Notes under the pieces: model-generated | Databases searched by the model: none | What the model saw: only the letters and a program-made list of their open reading frames with translations | Told to the model about the DNA's origin: nothing | Shown here: one piece after another, positions 7,101 through 8,126 of the stretch | Position numbering within the stretch: the stretch's first letter is position 1 | Layout of the letters: every line of letters begins with the position of its first letter | Origin: SM23-73-3 sp965369445 | GTDB taxonomy: Bacteria > Zixibacteria > MSB-5A5 > SM1-73 | Assembly (NCBI GenBank): GCA_965369445.1 | Contig: CBDUQU010000133.1 | Span: 1 to 8,126, forward strand | Reading direction: 5' to 3' | DNA length: 8,126 nt | Program-made: the position numbers and the translations under genes

Positions 7101-7181
7101 GATCCATCCCAGCACCATGACTGCCAGCACCTGCATCACGATGAAGACCGGCCTGCGAATGGATAGGTCAGGCAGGAACAT
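4104..7181 (-). CDS. RND-family efflux pump inner-membrane transporter (HAE1/AcrB type)
   Basis: 1025 residues, the expected length for hydrophobe/amphiphile efflux (HAE1) RND permeases. It opens with FLPDLSIRRPVFIVM and TM1 (about 11-29). A periplasmic porter loop (about 30-335) follows, then TM2-TM6 (336-485), TM7 (527-547), a second porter loop (548-846) and TM8-TM12 (847-1003). Proton-relay residues are present: adjacent Asp399-Asp400 in TM4 (GILIDD, equivalent to AcrB Asp407/408), Lys918 in TM10 (GIVTKNSILLVDY, equivalent to Lys940) and Arg950 in RPIVMTS (equivalent to Arg971). The Asp pair in VGILIDDAIVVREN favours drug-type over heavy-metal CzcA-type pumps. It should work as a trimer, exchanging protons for substrate, with the adaptor and TolC partners encoded beside it. 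The ATG overlaps the adaptor stop by one base (TAATG); GGGAGG (7196-7191) inside the adaptor gene is the likely ribosome binding site. The substrate is unknown. Confidence 0.96.
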   Translation of the reverse strand: MFLPDLSIRRPVFIVMQVLAVMVLGWISYTRIPIDLMPDVSFPFITITTIYPGAGAKEIENQVTEKLEEGMSSVSGLKNIYSTSAEGYSQVFLEFHMEVEVREADQDVREQMSTIRDQLPEGVEEPTIVRFDVSATPVMVFGFASDMPLNQLRDLAEDKVKNRIEQTEGVAGVELIGGLEREIRVELDGRKLEAYDIPVQRIIQALASENLNVPGGRMNQEPREIILRTTGEFESPDQIDDIIVASRQGIPIYLRDVARVKDSFKELREIAKLNGRPSVSFIVRKQSGGNTVKVCDNLKKTLKNLEKELPAGTTIEIAADQSRYIRRSVDDTMRTLFLGALFVTIVVFLFLGNIRSTIIAALAIPTSIFATFMLMYALGYSINMMTLMGLSLAVGILIDDAIVVRENIFRHIETGMEPEKAASFGTSEVGLAVMACTFSIAAVFLPVAYMGGIIGKFFQAFAFTVTFAVMYSLWDSFTMAPMLSARFLGRQKGEEGLVKKLFRPFDRFYGRVNREYRKLLVWSLNHKTVVLTLAGVSFLLSLSLIPFIGKELFPEGDRGEFRVEIETAIGSSISNTERITAELEDMLLGIPEVKAVFTTVGLNMGAANQAALRVELIPVDEREKHTPEVEEEVRRMLAEFPGIKSKVSMIGMFEGEEQLPVELYIKGPDIDVLDLLSRRVLEIVENTPGAVDADRSLRGGKPEVQVVIDRKQANRLGISTGQIASTLRSLVDGTVATKYRERDREIDVRVSLTPTQKNNLDDIASIRIHTLSGASVPLKAIASFVEATGPTTILRQNRERLATVTANVAGRPLGSIIDDINRELSQLNLPSGYKIEMRGLAETMEEMFSNLGLALALAVIFIYMVLASQFNSFLHPFTIMLALPLAAVGAFLAIFLTGQRINIQAMVGIILLFGIVTKNSILLVDYTITLRNRGMERIEALLTAGPIRFRPIVMTSMAMIMGMVPAALGWGEGAEWRQVMGITVIGGLITSTFLSLVVVPVAYVLVDDFERWFKRNKSGSDNRKL

Positions 7182-8113
7182 TACTTCCTTCCTCCCTTTG
7201 GAGAAACCACCTTAACCGGCTCGCCGTCCTTTACCAGATATTGTCCGGTTAAGATGAGGGAATCGTCTTCAGCCAGCCCGCTTTGTACCTCGATCCAACC
7301 GTCCTGGGAGAGGCCGGTTTCTACCATGCGGGATATGGCCCTCCCGTCTGAAACCACGAAGACCTTTTTCTCTCCGGTCTCCTCGACGATGGCATGAGCG
7401 GGAATCAAAACGATATCTTCCTTTGTGCCCAAAGCTATCTCCACGTCGGCAAACATGCCCGGTTTCAGAAGATGTTTGGGATTTGACAGGCCGATCTCAA
7501 CCCGGGCGGTTCTGGTACGCTGGTTAACCATCGGGCTGATCAAGCTTACTTTTCCAGAGAACGTCTTCTCAGGATACGTATCCACCTTTACGGTTGCATC
7601 CTGCCCCGCCCTTATCTTTCCTAAATCCTCCTCCACAACGTTCACCACCACTTTTACTTTATCCATGTTTATGATTCTCATCAAGGCGGTACCCATGCCT
7701 GGACCGGGAGAGGGAGGACTAACCTCCGCCCCCTGGTCTAAGTAGACTATCCCCACGATTCCATCCATCGGCGAGATCACCTCCAGCGGTTCGAAGCGCA
7801 CCCCATCCACGTCCCGATCCACCCGAGCCACCACCTGACCCTTTTTGACCCGATCGCCCTCTCTCACCTTCAGATCCGAGAGCTTTCCCGAAGCTTTAGG
7901 GAAGACATCCACTTCTTCTTCTCCCTTAACGTCCCCGACGAAACTCAGGGAAAGGGTCAGGCTCCGCTTCTCCACCAGCTCGACCTCCACCGGGGTACTT
8001 CTCTCTTCCGTTTTCGTCTCCTGCAAGCGGGCGCGTTCAAACACCACCTTCGCCCGGTAAGCGATCAAAACCACAACTATTAAAACTATCAGAATCAGTA
8101 TGAATTTCTTCAT
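7181..8113 (-). CDS. RND periplasmic adaptor (membrane fusion protein, HlyD/AcrA family), short-hairpin type
   Basis: 310 residues, shorter than AcrA-type adaptors (roughly 370-400). ATG at 8113-8111 follows a GGGAGAGGG stretch. Residues 4-19 are one hydrophobic membrane anchor or uncleaved signal; no lipobox cysteine is seen. Residues 40-67 start the membrane-proximal and barrel strands. The first lipoyl half is 68-99 (FPKASGKLSDLKVREGDRVKKG). The second is about 110-131 (EVISPMDGIVGIVYLDQGAEV), followed by a Pro/Gly-rich stretch (133-141). Barrel and C-terminal parts have PGMFADVEI (218-226), VLIPAHAIVE (235-244) and GLAEDDSLILTG. Only about ten residues join the lipoyl halves, where AcrA has a long coiled-coil hairpin. 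It should link the RND pump to the TolC channel. It is first in the visible operon, and its stop overlaps the pump start. Its promoter lies beyond the right edge. Confidence 0.93.
   Translation of the reverse strand: MKKFILILIVLIVVVLIAYRAKVVFERARLQETKTEERSTPVEVELVEKRSLTLSLSFVGDVKGEEEVDVFPKASGKLSDLKVREGDRVKKGQVVARVDRDVDGVRFEPLEVISPMDGIVGIVYLDQGAEVSPPSPGPGMGTALMRIINMDKVKVVVNVVEEDLGKIRAGQDATVKVDTYPEKTFSGKVSLISPMVNQRTRTARVEIGLSNPKHLLKPGMFADVEIALGTKEDIVLIPAHAIVEETGEKKVFVVSDGRAISRMVETGLSQDGWIEVQSGLAEDDSLILTGQYLVKDGEPVKVVSPKGGRK
7191..7196 (-). promoter_or_regulatory. Ribosome binding site of the RND pump, inside the adaptor gene
   Basis: GGGAGG on the minus strand nine bases before the pump ATG, embedded in the codons for the final Gly/Arg/Lys residues of the adaptor. 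A closer AGGA (7189-7186) may also contribute. With the TAATG overlap this suggests translational coupling of adaptor and pump. Confidence 0.65.
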
Positions 8114-8126
8114 TTCCCTCTCCCTG

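Noticed and set aside
4104..7181. Heavy-metal (CzcA/CusA-type) RND pump
   Set aside because: The TM4 motif is GILIDDAIVVREN with the Asp pair typical of HAE1 drug pumps, and neither the adaptor nor the pump shows His/Met/Cys-rich metal sites.

Overview
The window (about 50% GC by eye) comes from a Gram-negative, double-membraned bacterium. It encodes a complete tripartite RND efflux system and secreted proteins, one of which ends in a YPNPFN-type C-terminal sorting/FlgD-like domain. That C-terminal signature is typical of the Fibrobacteres-Chlorobi-Bacteroidetes (FCB) superphylum and neighbouring uncultured candidate phyla (Zixibacteria, KSB1, Marinimicrobia and similar). A more precise placement cannot be made from this sequence alone. 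All five genes seen are on the minus strand, so the window reads right to left.

Right part, 8113 down to 2722: an operon in the order periplasmic adaptor, RND inner-membrane pump, TolC-family outer-membrane channel. The adaptor and pump genes overlap by one base (TAATG), so they are probably translationally coupled. The pump and channel genes are separated by 86 bases. Almost all of that gap is a compact nested inverted repeat that can fold as a three-way cloverleaf and begins right after the pump stop codon. Together the three proteins should move substrates, probably drugs or other amphiphiles, from the inner membrane or periplasm out of the cell. The adaptor is notable because it has almost no alpha-hairpin.

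Middle, 2721 down to 2391: a 331-base gap. It holds a six-unit heptamer tandem repeat just after the channel stop, a long interrupted inverted repeat, and a good sigma-70-like promoter (TTGTCT, 17 bases, TATACT) for the next gene.

Left part: a 608-residue secreted protein that starts with TTG. It has a signal peptide, an unassigned beta-rich N-terminal domain, a papain-like/C39-like cysteine peptidase-type domain (Cys279, His384, Asp402) and a T9SS-type C-terminal domain. After a 300-base gap with candidate promoters and a perfect leader hairpin comes the start of a second secreted protein, cut by the window edge. Its residues 55-87 match the same residue numbers of the 608-residue protein without gaps (15 of 33 identical, including Cys56 and Cys87). 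The two are tandem paralogues sharing an uncharacterised domain. No RNA genes, CRISPR arrays, transposases or phage genes were found.
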